Assembly (NCBI RefSeq): GCF_019745455.1
Contig: NZ_JAIETD010000102.1
Coordinates: forward strand, 1-64,000
Direction of reading: 5' to 3'
DNA from: Methylobacterium sp.
Lineage (GTDB): Bacteria; Pseudomonadota; Alphaproteobacteria; Rhizobiales; Beijerinckiaceae
DNA: 64,000 bases
Position numbers and translations under genes: made by a program. The notes below the pieces were generated by a model that was not told the DNA's origin, searched no databases, and was given only the letters and a program-made list of their open reading frames with translations. This document shows positions 1 through 7,512 of this stretch, in pieces (position 1 is the stretch's first letter; every line of letters starts with the position of its first letter).

Positions 1-210
1 TCACCCTGAATCCGGGTCCAGCGCGGCAACGGCTGTAAATGCAAGGGCTTACGGGCTATGATCTCGGCTTCAGGCGATCTGCCTTCAGCAGCCCAGTCTC
101 GGTCGAGGGTGCGGGCGGAGGCGGCGCGAATCATGTCGCCAGCATAGCCCATGACGGCGCTTATGACCCCCATGACGGGCTGAAGCGCCGTGCTTGTCGA
201 CAGCTTTTGA

Positions 211-237
211 CGTCCGATAACGTTCTCTTATCGGACG
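211..237. repeat. 10-bp inverted repeat with 7-bp spacer upstream of the integrase
   Basis: CGTCCGATAA (211-220) is followed by the 7-base spacer CGTTCTC and the exact reverse complement TTATCGGACG (228-237). Two inverted arms flanking a 6-8 bp spacer is the layout of a tyrosine-recombinase core site, and the site lies 22 bases before the start of a tyrosine recombinase. It could equally be an operator or a hairpin in the leader of that gene. I see no second copy in the window. Confidence 0.45.
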
Positions 238-259
238 CACTCGGCTAGGCTCCGGAACC

Positions 260-1363
260 ATGGCCGATTCGGAGCTCCTCCCCAGCAAAACCGCCCCTCC
301 CGCGCCCGCCGAGACGCTGCCGGCCGTGCTGCCAACCTCAGAAAAGGTGTCGGGGTGGCCCGAGTCGCAGGACGGAACGGCCCCCCTCCCCTCCTCGCTG
401 CGGGACCTGGCGCGCGCCGCCCGCGCCTACGCGGCCCGGAAGGACAGCGCCAATACGCGACGGGCTTATGACTCCGACTGGCGGCAGTTCGCGCGCTGGT
501 GCCGGCGCCAAGGCTTCGCCCCCGACGTGCCGGACCCGCAGACGCTCGGGCTCTACCTCACCGCGGCCGCCGACGGACACGGCCTGGCGAAGGCGGCCGT
601 GTCGACGCTCGAGCGCCGGCTCTCGGCCATCACGACCCGCTACCGCTCGGCCGGCACGCCGTTCGACCGCGGCGATCGCCACATCGTCGACGTCATGGCC
701 GGCATCCGCCGCACCCACGGCCGCCCGCCGCGGCAGAAGGAGGCGGTGCTCGGCGACGACGTCCTCGCCATGGTCGCGACCCTCTCGAACGACCTCAGGG
801 GCTGGCGCGACCGGGCCATCCTGTTGCTTGGCTTCGCCGGCGGCCTCCGCCGCTCCGAGATCGTTGGCCTCGACTGCGGGCCAGGCCAGACCGAGGATAG
901 CGGCGGCTGGGCCGAGATCTTGGACGCGGGCGCCTTGCTAACGATCCGCGGCAAGACCGGCTGGCGGACGGTCGAGGTGGCCCGGGGCTCGTCCGAGCGG
1001 ACCTGCCCCGTTGCCGCGCTCGAAACGTGGCTCAAGCTCGCCCGCATCGCCCACGGCCCGATCTTCCGGCGCATGCACGAGCGGAACGGCGCCGTTGCGG
1101 CCGAGCGCCTGTCCGACAAGCACGTGGCACGCCTCGTGAAGCGGACGGCCCTCGCCGCCGGGATACGTGGCGACCTGGCCGAGGGCGAACGCCGCCTCGC
1201 CTTCGCGGGGCACTCGTTGCGTGCGGGCCTCGCCACCGCGGCCGACGTGGAGGAGGCGCTCGTGCAGCGCCAGCTCGGCCATGCCTCCGCCGACACCACG
1301 CGCGGCTACAAGCGGCGGCGGGAACGGTTCCGGGTCAACCTGACCAAGGCGTCCGGGCTGTGA
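260..1363 (+). CDS. Tyrosine recombinase/integrase
   Basis: A 367-residue site-specific recombinase of the phage-integrase family, expected to cut and rejoin DNA through a covalent 3'-phosphotyrosine link. An N-terminal SAM-like core-binding domain spans roughly residues 45-150. The catalytic domain shows the family residues in order: Arg197 in GGLRRSE, His318 and Arg321 in GHSLRAG, His341 in LGHASADTT and the nucleophile Tyr350. Length is normal for a plasmid or transposon integrase. The ATG at 260 was chosen because it is preceded by a GGA-type site and the N-terminus has no longer alternative. An inverted repeat that looks like a core site lies just upstream, and a damaged serine recombinase lies just downstream, so this corner of the plasmid has been a recombination spot. 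The target site and whether it resolves multimers or moves an element are unknown. Confidence 0.9.
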   Translation: MADSELLPSKTAPPAPAETLPAVLPTSEKVSGWPESQDGTAPLPSSLRDLARAARAYAARKDSANTRRAYDSDWRQFARWCRRQGFAPDVPDPQTLGLYLTAAADGHGLAKAAVSTLERRLSAITTRYRSAGTPFDRGDRHIVDVMAGIRRTHGRPPRQKEAVLGDDVLAMVATLSNDLRGWRDRAILLLGFAGGLRRSEIVGLDCGPGQTEDSGGWAEILDAGALLTIRGKTGWRTVEVARGSSERTCPVAALETWLKLARIAHGPIFRRMHERNGAVAAERLSDKHVARLVKRTALAAGIRGDLAEGERRLAFAGHSLRAGLATAADVEEALVQRQLGHASADTTRGYKRRRERFRVNLTKASGL

Positions 1364-1404
1364 GGAAAAAGGCGAAGAACGTCAGAAAGTTGGGGCCGGT
1401 TGCG

Positions 1405-1476
1405 TTGAAATCGGCAGGTGAAAGGACGGCTCAGGGCTGGCCTTAAGCACTTCAAATTGAAATCGGGAAGTGAAAG
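1405..1476. repeat. Pair of 20-bp imperfect direct repeats
   Basis: TTGAAATCGGCAGGTGAAAG (1405-1424) recurs as TTGAAATCGGGAAGTGAAAG (1457-1476), with 2 mismatches in 20 and a period of 52 bases. The pair spans the gap between the tyrosine recombinase and the truncated serine recombinase. It may be a remnant of a recombination or resolution site, or a local duplication left when the 5' end of the serine recombinase was lost. Confidence 0.5.
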
Positions 1477-2224
1477 CGACAGACGCGGAGACGTGCTCGT
1501 CGTGGCGCGGCTCGATCGCTTGGCGCGGTCGCTCTCTCATCTCCTCGCCGTGATCGAGGACCTGACCGGGCGCGGCGCGGGCTTCCGGTCGCTCGCGGAC
1601 ACGATCGACACCACAAGCCCGCATGGCATGCTCACCCTGCAGATCCTTGGCGCCGTCGCGGAGTTCGAGCGCCAGCTCATCCGGGAACGCACCATGGTCG
1701 GGATCGAGGTGGCGCGCGCGAAGGGCAAGAAGCCCGGAAACCCCCAGCTGCGCGCCGGCAACCCGGACGCGAAGCGGAAGATCGCCAAGGCCCGGGAGCA
1801 GGCCTACTTCGACAAGCTGAACGCCACCGCGAGCACCTGGCTCCCGATCGTCCGCCAGATGCGGCCGCACCAGCGCTGGGAGGACGTCGTGAGCGTGCTC
1901 AACGCTCGAGCCGCGGACGGCGACAGGTGGACCGTGGAGCGGCTTCGTCGTGCCGTCGATCGCTTCATCGCCGACGGGCTCGCCGAGCCGGAGCTGCTCG
2001 GCAAGGCCCCTCCCCGGTCGGCGGACGATCGCCTGATGACCCTTGTCGCCGGAATGACCCGGGCCAATCCGGATATGACGCTCGCCGGCATCGGAGCGCA
2101 GCTCGAGGCTATGTACGAACGTACGCCCTCTGGCGGCCGCCGGTGGGCTCCGGGTTCAGTGAAGAGCTTGCTCGACCGGGCTCGGAAACATGGGTTGATC
2201 CCAGCCTCGCCCGACCGGGCGTGA
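1418..2224 (+). pseudogene. Serine recombinase (resolvase/invertase family), 5'-truncated
   Basis: The readable frame matches the second half of a resolvase catalytic domain: GDVLVVARLDRLARS, then a stretch ending TTSPHGMLTLQILGAVAEFE and the ERT..G...ARAKGKKPGNP hinge. A long C-terminal region with helical DNA-binding character follows. The first about 60 residues of the family, including the Y.RVST segment with the nucleophilic serine, are absent; the frame instead begins inside a 20-bp direct repeat. Without that serine it cannot catalyse strand exchange, so I treat it as a truncated gene, although the open frame is otherwise undamaged and may still make a DNA-binding protein. The loss was probably by recombination at the repeats. 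The exact start is uncertain. Confidence 0.7.
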
Positions 2225-2409
2225 CCTCATTCGGTTCGCGCCACGCTCCTGTGCTTGACCTCGCGCAGCACGGCCGGTCGGAACACCGCAGCAACTGATC
2301 GGCTGCGTTCTGCGCGGGCGTCTGCTATCGCCTCGACCTTCCAGTCTGCGCCTTGGTCGCACCAGGCGATGACGGCTCGCTGTCCGCCAATCCCCCGTCG
2401 AACGACCTC

Positions 2410-2976
2410 TCAGGCGTGTCCGTACACGATAACCCGACCAGCCGGGTGCAGCTGGTTCAAGAGGTCGAAATCGCCCGCGTTGCGGGTGAGGACGGGCACG
2501 CCCGCCTTCGCGGCGGAGAGATAGATGAGCGCATCGGCCAGCAACTCCTTGCGCTGATGCGACTGATAACCTTGCGTGCGGGTCAGCGATCCTGTGAGTA
2601 TCCCCGCTCGGATCCAGACCTCGTCGTCCGGCGTCAACACTCGGTTCGCCGGAATGCGCCGCACGAGTTCCACATAGTGGCCTCGCATCGCACGATAGCG
2701 GGTCGCCTTCGGATCATGCAGGCTGAGCCCTTGCGCAAGCTCGCTCAGGCACACGACGCTGTGCAGCTGAGTCGCCTCACGGACCAGTTCGAATGCGGCC
2801 GAGGGCATCCGACCGGCGGCCATATCGACGTAAACCGTCGTATCGGGCAACAGCACCAATGGGCCTGGCCTCAGTTGCTCCGCGTGCAGCAGCTCCCTTG
2901 AGGTGCGATGCCGGAGCGCGCCGATCCGTTTCTCGGGCTTGGTCTGGCGGAGCAGCGCCTCGAGATCAAACGTCAA
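2410..2976 (-). CDS. PIN-domain toxin of a type II toxin-antitoxin pair
   Basis: A 188-residue PIN-like ribonuclease candidate. The family's spaced acidic residues are visible: Asp in LLPDTTVYVD, Glu in CLSELAQGL, Asp in LLADALIYLSA and Asp in TRNAGDFD. PIN toxins cut RNA (often tRNA or mRNA) in the cytoplasm using divalent metal held by these acids. It is longer than the usual 130-140 residues because about 45 residues precede the first acidic strand. The start overlaps the end of the upstream 85-codon gene by 11 bases, as in translationally coupled antitoxin-toxin operons. Its position next to the replicon suggests a plasmid-maintenance role. Confidence 0.75.
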   Translation of the reverse strand: MTFDLEALLRQTKPEKRIGALRHRTSRELLHAEQLRPGPLVLLPDTTVYVDMAAGRMPSAAFELVREATQLHSVVCLSELAQGLSLHDPKATRYRAMRGHYVELVRRIPANRVLTPDDEVWIRAGILTGSLTRTQGYQSHQRKELLADALIYLSAAKAGVPVLTRNAGDFDLLNQLHPAGRVIVYGHA

Positions 2977-3223
2977 GCTGGTGGTCCGGTCCGAGCGTGC
3001 CGTAGGTCTCGATCATGTAGCGGCTCACCGGGTCCGGAAGGGCAAGCGTTGCCAGCGCAAGCTCGACGAGTTCTGTCGTGGACTCGATGCCGGTGCGTTC
3101 CTTGGCGGCCGCGATGAGAGCGCCCGTCGTCCGGATGCTGACATGGGCTGTCTTGTCTCCCGCGAGCAGGCCGGAGCTCTTGGCCTCTTCGAGTAGGCGG
3201 GTGTGGGGCAGCTGGGCGGACAT
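2966..3223 (-). CDS. Antitoxin partner of the PIN toxin
   Basis: An 85-residue protein directly upstream of, and overlapping, the PIN toxin. The middle of the protein (HVSIRTTGALIAAAKERTGI) resembles a ribbon-helix-helix or short DNA-binding segment followed by an amphipathic helix (TELVELALATLAL), and the C-terminus (YMIETYGTLGP) probably wraps the toxin. No precise family name can be given from sequence alone. Gene order, overlap and size are those of a type II antitoxin that represses its own operon; no clear operator palindrome is visible in front of 3223. Confidence 0.6.
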   Translation of the reverse strand: MSAQLPHTRLLEEAKSSGLLAGDKTAHVSIRTTGALIAAAKERTGIESTTELVELALATLALPDPVSRYMIETYGTLGPDHQLDV

Positions 3224-4057
3224 GGCTTTCTCCGGATTGTGTGTAGAATAGGCGATCTTGTCACACAGAGCAAGGACGACATGGGCGCCTCCCTGCAGGA
3301 CCGCGCTCTACTCGCGGCTACAGCCGCTCCCAGAGCCCGCAAGCGGTCTCCGCCCTCTGGGGTGACGATCGCTGGCGGGGTAGCGCGAGGGGCGAATCGC
3401 TCCTCCAACCCTTCCACCTCACCTGTGCCGCCTGGGAATGTGCTGACGACCGCTCGGCCTGAGGTCCCAGCACCTCCGTGCCACTCGGGCCCATGGCCGC
3501 TGCGCTGTTTCGGCTCTGCCACTGGGGCGTAAGCTTCGGCCGGGACTGGAGCGGACAGGGCTTGAGCTGGCGGGCGGCTCTTCTCGGTTCTGGGCGGCCC
3601 TCGTGCCGAGTGGTGGCAGCAATTTGGCCGTGGGGACCGGTGGGCCTCTCGCCGGGGTCATGGAGCCAGTGCGAGGCGGGTTCGGGCCTACCCGAGCGGG
3701 GTCCGCTGCGTTTTTTCTCCGGGGTTGCCGCCGGGGTCACTGCGTCTCTCCTGGGAGCGGTTCAGGGGTCGGCACGCCCCTGTCGCGGGCCTTGATTGGT
3801 GGGATCTGGCCGAGGTCCGGCTTCGCCTCGACCACCTCCGCAACGGCGTCGTCGACTATTTTCCCCTGCCAGACCACCCCACGCGACAGGTCGCGCGAGG
3901 GCCCCGGATCGGGCATTCCCCGCGGAGCAAAATAGCCGCCTTGGCCGTCCTCCGCTCTGCTGCGGCCCTTCGGGTGCGGGTCGCTCGCCCCCGGCCTCTT
4001 CGATCCCATCAAGGCCGCGACGGGCGCGGCCGAGATGAACCTCACGGAGAGACAGTC
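3224..4057. other. Intergenic region, no supported gene
   Basis: About 830 bases between the antitoxin start and the DUF736 gene. Open frames here are biased in composition, lack convincing start sites and show no recognisable domain on either strand. The 5' end must hold the promoter of the leftward toxin-antitoxin pair and the 3' end that of the DUF736 gene. I see no insertion sequence or repeat. Confidence 0.5.
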
Positions 4058-4357
4058 ATGGCGATCATCGGCACCTTCACCCAGAACGGCAACGGCCTCA
4101 CCGGCTCGGTCAAGACCCTCACCCTCAACGCCAAGGTGCGCTTCGTCCCGGTCGAGAAGGACAACGACAAGAGCCCCGACTTCCGCATCATCGCCGGCAC
4201 CACCAACGTCGAGCTCGGCGCCGCCTGGAAGAAGACCTCGAAGGAGGGCCGACCCTACACCTCGGTCAAGCTGGACGATCCGAGCTTCCCAGCCCCGATC
4301 TACGCCTCCCTGGTCGAGGGCGAGGACGGCGCCAGCAACCTGATCTGGTCCCGCTGA
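4058..4357 (+). CDS. DUF736 family protein
   Basis: A 99-residue protein with the signature of DUF736: it opens [20 protein letters not shown], continues with a KVRFVP strand and a PDFRIIAG...ELGAAWKK stretch, and closes with [18 protein letters not shown]. Members are small, probably beta-rich, of unknown biochemical function, and are carried almost exclusively on alphaproteobacterial plasmids and integrative elements near conjugation genes. A GGAGA site 7 bases before the ATG supports the start. The upstream extension of the same reading frame has unlike composition and was not used. Confidence 0.88.
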   Translation: MAIIGTFTQNGNGLTGSVKTLTLNAKVRFVPVEKDNDKSPDFRIIAGTTNVELGAAWKKTSKEGRPYTSVKLDDPSFPAPIYASLVEGEDGASNLIWSR

Positions 4358-4775
4358 ACCGGACGGGGGGCGCCAAGCCCCCCTCCCCTCCCCTCTCATG
4401 CGCTCGGAGCCGGTCTCCCATCGCGACGTTCGCGGATCACAGCCGCTCGCTGACGGCGGCTCCGCGGCGGGGACCGTCAAAATACCAGCCCGGGGGTAAG
4501 CGGCACCAGTCACGCTCCAGCTATCCGAGACTCCTTCGCGAGTCCGATCGTCGCTTACTATGACGGCGCGCGGCTTTGTTTGGCTAAAGACACTCGCGTA
4601 CTCCGACCACCTCGATGGACGAATCGATTTGCCTTCCCCGAATCCCGTTCCCACCGACCATTGCCGGGTTTCAGCCCCCCAGTCCCTCGCTCACAAATGC
4701 TCGGCAGGTCTCCCGGGCCGTTGAGAGCGACTCCGAATGGCTCCCAGGTCAAAAGACGAGACGCACCAATGAGAT

Positions 4776-4801
4776 CCCAAGTTGACAGCTGTCAACTTGG
4801 G
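4776..4801. promoter_or_regulatory. parS: parS centromere site 1 (upstream of repA)
   Basis: The 16-bp palindrome GTTGACAGCTGTCAAC (4781-4796) fits the repABC parS consensus (GTTNNNNGCNNNNAAC). Flanking bases extend perfect two-fold symmetry to 26 bp (4776-4801). RepB is expected to bind here to build the partition complex and, with RepA, to affect transcription of repABC, whose first codon is 145 bases downstream. An identical 16-mer occurs in the repB-repC gap. Confidence 0.9.
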
Positions 4802-4876
4802 CCGATGACCACCGGGGTCTCGCGACATGGGAGAACGGCTCGCCACTGCGCAAGGTGCACCGTTTCACAGCCTTCC

Positions 4877-4906
4877 TTGACTCTCATCCCAAGACTCACG
4901 GATACC
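4877..4906 (+). promoter_or_regulatory. Candidate repABC promoter
   Basis: TTGACT at 4877-4882 and GATACC at 4901-4906 (18-base spacer; GGATAC one base earlier gives 17) form the best sigma-70-like pair before repA at 4946. The -35 match is strong and the -10 is weak, as expected of a repressed promoter. The rest of the 4358-4945 gap contains parS site 1 and no gene that I can support. Confidence 0.4.
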
Positions 4907-4945
4907 ATTTACGCCGAAGGACGCGAATCGCTGAGGAGACCGTGA

Positions 4946-6172
4946 ATGGGGAGATCGTCCGTCGAGACCGCTCGGCGCTTGGCGGCCGAAGCCCCGGCCG
5001 CGATGGACCAGCTCATCGCAAATGATGCTCGTGCCCTCAGTACCCAACTCCAGGCACTCCGCGCAAAGCTTTTTCCACCGGAGGCCCGCAAGCGGCTCCG
5101 GCGATTTACAAGTGGCGAGGCTGCTAAACTGATCGGCGTCACAGACAGCTACCTCCGGCACCTGTCGCTTGGTGGGGACGGCCCGGAGCCGGAGAAGACT
5201 TCGGCCGGGCGCCGCCTTTATAGCCTAGAACAGATTCATGAGCTTCGTCTGCTCCTTGCGAAGGCGAAGGCATCCTATGTGCCCGCACGGACTGGCACCG
5301 AGCATCTGCAAATCATTGCCGTCACGAACTTCAAAGGCGGATCAGGCAAGACGACCACCGCAGCCCACCTTGCCCAGTTTTTCGCCCTGCACGGATATCG
5401 CGTTCTCGCAGTCGACCTCGACCCGCAAGCCTCGCTGTCAGCTCTCTTCGGATATCAACCCGAGTTTGACGTTGGCGAGGGCGAGACGCTCTATGGCGCG
5501 ATCCGATACGATGGCAACCAGCGCCCGCTCGCGGACATTGTCCGGCCAACTTACTTCGCCGGCTTGGATCTCGTGCCAGGTAATCTCGAGCTCCAGGAGT
5601 TCGAGCACGACACGCCGAAGATGCTAGCTGACCGGCGGCACGACAGCGAGGGCATGTTCTTCGCACGGGTCGAATCCGCCCTCGCCACAGTTAACGCGAG
5701 CTACGACGTCGCGGTGATCGATTGCCCGCCTCAACTCGGCTTCTTGACTATGAGTGCACTCTGCGCGGCGACCTCCGTGCTGATCACCGTTCATCCGCAG
5801 ATGCTCGATGTCGCCTCAATGAACCAGTTCCTCGCCATGACGGCCGATATGCTCGCGGTCGTCCGAAAAGCAGGCGGAAACTTGCAGTACGACTGGCTCC
5901 GTTATCTCGTAACCCGTTACGAGCCAAATGACGGCCCACAGACCCAAATCGTCGCGTTTCTACGCTCGCTCTTCGATGAGCGGGTGCTCACCAACATGAT
6001 GGTCAAGAGCACCGCGGTGTCAGACGCCGGCCTCTCCAAACAGACGATCTACGAAGCGGGCCGCGAGACGATGAACCGGCAGACCTACGATCGGGCGGTC
6101 GAGTCAATGGATGCCGTAAACCGCGAAATTGAAAGTCTAATCAAGAAAGCCTGGGGGAGGGTAACCGCATGA
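4946..6172 (+). CDS. repA: RepA, ParA-type partition ATPase and autorepressor
   Basis: A 408-residue RepA of the repABC family. The N-terminal ~115 residues carry a helix-turn-helix region (FTSGEAAKLIGVTDSYLRHL) used for operator binding. A ParA ATPase follows with the deviant Walker A motif KGGSGKT at residues 130-136, a Walker A' LAVDLDPQASL and a Walker B VAVIDCPPQLG. It moves plasmid copies apart with RepB-parS and, in its ADP-type state, represses the operon. Length is standard. The stop overlaps the repB start in ATGA (6169-6172), so the two are translationally coupled. The ATG at 4946 is the only start that gives the full N-terminal domain. Confidence 0.95.
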   Translation: MGRSSVETARRLAAEAPAAMDQLIANDARALSTQLQALRAKLFPPEARKRLRRFTSGEAAKLIGVTDSYLRHLSLGGDGPEPEKTSAGRRLYSLEQIHELRLLLAKAKASYVPARTGTEHLQIIAVTNFKGGSGKTTTAAHLAQFFALHGYRVLAVDLDPQASLSALFGYQPEFDVGEGETLYGAIRYDGNQRPLADIVRPTYFAGLDLVPGNLELQEFEHDTPKMLADRRHDSEGMFFARVESALATVNASYDVAVIDCPPQLGFLTMSALCAATSVLITVHPQMLDVASMNQFLAMTADMLAVVRKAGGNLQYDWLRYLVTRYEPNDGPQTQIVAFLRSLFDERVLTNMMVKSTAVSDAGLSKQTIYEAGRETMNRQTYDRAVESMDAVNREIESLIKKAWGRVTA

Positions 6173-7155
6173 AGGGACGTGACGCTCTTCGGGAGATGGT
6201 CGCTGGCGGCAAGCCCCGCCAGGAGGTCGCCTCAGAGCAGACGCCCAATCGGGTGGTCTCCGGTCCCGTGCGGGCGATGAACCTCGGGCTGCAGCGCCTC
6301 TCCGAAGATGCCGGGGAGGCGCGTGCATTGCGTGCCCAGCTTGAGAGCGGCGACCGCGTCGTCGAACTCGACCCAAATCTGCTCGATGGTTCCTTCATCG
6401 CCGACCGCATCAGCGGTGCCGGGGACCCCGACTTTGAAGCGCTGAAGGAGGGCATAGCAGCTCACGGGCAGCAGGTTCCGATACTGGCGCGTCCGCATCC
6501 CGACGCGCCCGGCCGCTATCAGGTCGCCTACGGCCATCGGCGACTGCGGGCCGCATCGGAACTCGGACGGACGGTCAAGGCGATTGTCCGCAATCTTTCC
6601 GATGCCGAACTCGTAATTGCGCAAGGAAAGGAAAACAACGAGAGACGCGACCTCAGCTTCATCGAGCGCGCCTTGTTCGCTGCGCACCTCGTCGAGCGGA
6701 AGTTCGATCGCCCGACAATCATGGCGGCCCTGGGCGTGGAGAAGGGGGAGCTCTCACGATTGATTACCGTGGCCACAACGATTTCAGCCGAGGTCATCTT
6801 GGCCGTCGGTCCCGCGCCGAAGATCGGCCGTCCGCGATGGATGCAACTTGCGGAGCTAATCGGCGAACCGGCCGGTGTGCGCAAGGTCAGAGCAACACTG
6901 GCATCCGAAGAGTTCAAGGCGGCGGATACCGATCGCCGGTTCGAGTTCTTGTTCGCCGCACTCCAACCGAAGCGGATCCGATCAGGGAACGTGACGCTTC
7001 TCAAGCTCGGAACGGGCCGTACGGTTGCGCGCCTCCAGCACTCTCCCAAGGGGCTGCGCGTGTCTGCAGAAGAGCCCGCCTTCAGTGCCTTCCTCGAGGC
7101 CCGCCTACCTCAGCTCATAAGGGAGTTTGAGGACGGGTCCCGGGGCAATCACTAG
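6169..7155 (+). CDS. repB: RepB, ParB-type centromere-binding protein
   Basis: A 328-residue RepB. It has the ParB N-terminal nuclease-like fold (GQQVPILARPHPDAPGRYQVAYGHRRLRA), the motif ENNERRDLSFIERA, and a central helix-turn-helix (RPTIMAALGVEKGELSRLITVA) for parS recognition; the C-terminal ~100 residues should dimerise. The GHRR and ENNERRD motifs in current ParB models bind CTP. It binds the two parS palindromes at 4781 and 7218 and assists RepA in repression. It overlaps repA by 4 bases. The length is typical (300-350 residues). Confidence 0.95.
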   Translation: MKGRDALREMVAGGKPRQEVASEQTPNRVVSGPVRAMNLGLQRLSEDAGEARALRAQLESGDRVVELDPNLLDGSFIADRISGAGDPDFEALKEGIAAHGQQVPILARPHPDAPGRYQVAYGHRRLRAASELGRTVKAIVRNLSDAELVIAQGKENNERRDLSFIERALFAAHLVERKFDRPTIMAALGVEKGELSRLITVATTISAEVILAVGPAPKIGRPRWMQLAELIGEPAGVRKVRATLASEEFKAADTDRRFEFLFAALQPKRIRSGNVTLLKLGTGRTVARLQHSPKGLRVSAEEPAFSAFLEARLPQLIREFEDGSRGNH

Positions 7156-7217
7156 CATTCAACAAAGGAGGCGCCGCTACAGAACCACAAGAAGCTTAAC
7201 GTCCACAGCCTTCCCCG

Positions 7218-7233
7218 GTTGACAGCTGTCAAC
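7218..7233. promoter_or_regulatory. parS: parS centromere site 2 (repB-repC gap)
   Basis: GTTGACAGCTGTCAAC, identical over all 16 bases to site 1, lies 62 bases after the repB stop. Here symmetry stops at the 16-mer, whereas site 1 extends to 26 bp. RepB bound here sits between repB and the antisense-RNA locus, so it could also act as a roadblock or modulator for read-through into repC. Confidence 0.88.
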
Positions 7234-7339
7234 TCGGCCAGGCTTGGCCAGTCCTGAAACCAGCAGCGAGGCGGCGCGCTCACGCTTTGGGCGCGAACGG
7301 TGAGCTGTACCCCGAAGCTGAGGAGCTATGAATGGCAAA

Positions 7340-7425
7340 GTAAATGAGCCGGTTTCCGACCGGCATCGGCGATAGGGACGAGCCCCAACACGACACCAAT
7401 AGAAACCGGCTCGATAGGTCTGAAC
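7340..7425 (-). ncRNA. Predicted antisense RNA (incA/repE-type) controlling repC
   Basis: repABC plasmids encode a small counter-transcribed RNA between repB and repC. On the minus strand here a promoter (7432-7460) is followed about 80 bases later by a hairpin with arms GCCGGT/ACCGGC (7348-7364) and a T-rich tail, which would end an RNA of about 85 bases. The same stretch also carries an 11-bp long-range inverted repeat (GAGCCGGTTTC at 7346-7356 and GAAACCGGCTC at 7402-7412), so both the antisense RNA and the repC leader can fold into a long stem. Pairing of the RNA with the leader is known to lower RepC in this family. Ends are estimates. Confidence 0.7.
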
Positions 7426-7431
7426 AGCCAA

Positions 7432-7460
7432 ACCCTACTCGCCTCCGAATCACCCGTCAA
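7432..7460 (-). promoter_or_regulatory. Promoter of the antisense RNA
   Basis: On the minus strand TTGACG (7460-7455) and TAGGGT (7437-7432) are separated by exactly 17 bases. This is the best-formed sigma-70-like promoter in the repB-repC gap; initiation is predicted near 7425. It fires against repC, as in characterised repABC plasmids. Confidence 0.65.
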
Positions 7461-7487
7461 GAGTTTCGGCGTCAGGTCGGCGAACGG

Positions 7488-7509
7488 CTCTCCTTTGCCC
7501 GAAGGAGAG
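7488..7509 (+). promoter_or_regulatory. Hairpin that sequesters the repC ribosome binding site
   Basis: CTCTCCTT (7488-7495), loop TGCCCG, AAGGAGAG (7502-7509) form a perfect 8-bp stem whose right arm is the repC Shine-Dalgarno sequence; the repC ATG follows 3 bases later at 7513. When formed, the hairpin hides the ribosome binding site. In related plasmids an equivalent element forms when the antisense RNA occupies the upstream leader, and the alternative long-range fold frees it. Confidence 0.75.
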
Positions 7510-7512
7510 ATC

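Noticed and set aside
3725..4057. Upstream extension of the DUF736 frame
   Set aside because: DUF736 proteins start at the MAIIGTF segment and a good ribosome binding site precedes ATG 4058.
4580..4945. 121-codon frame directly ahead of repA
   Set aside because: It spans parS and the probable rep promoter, has atypical composition and no good ribosome binding site.
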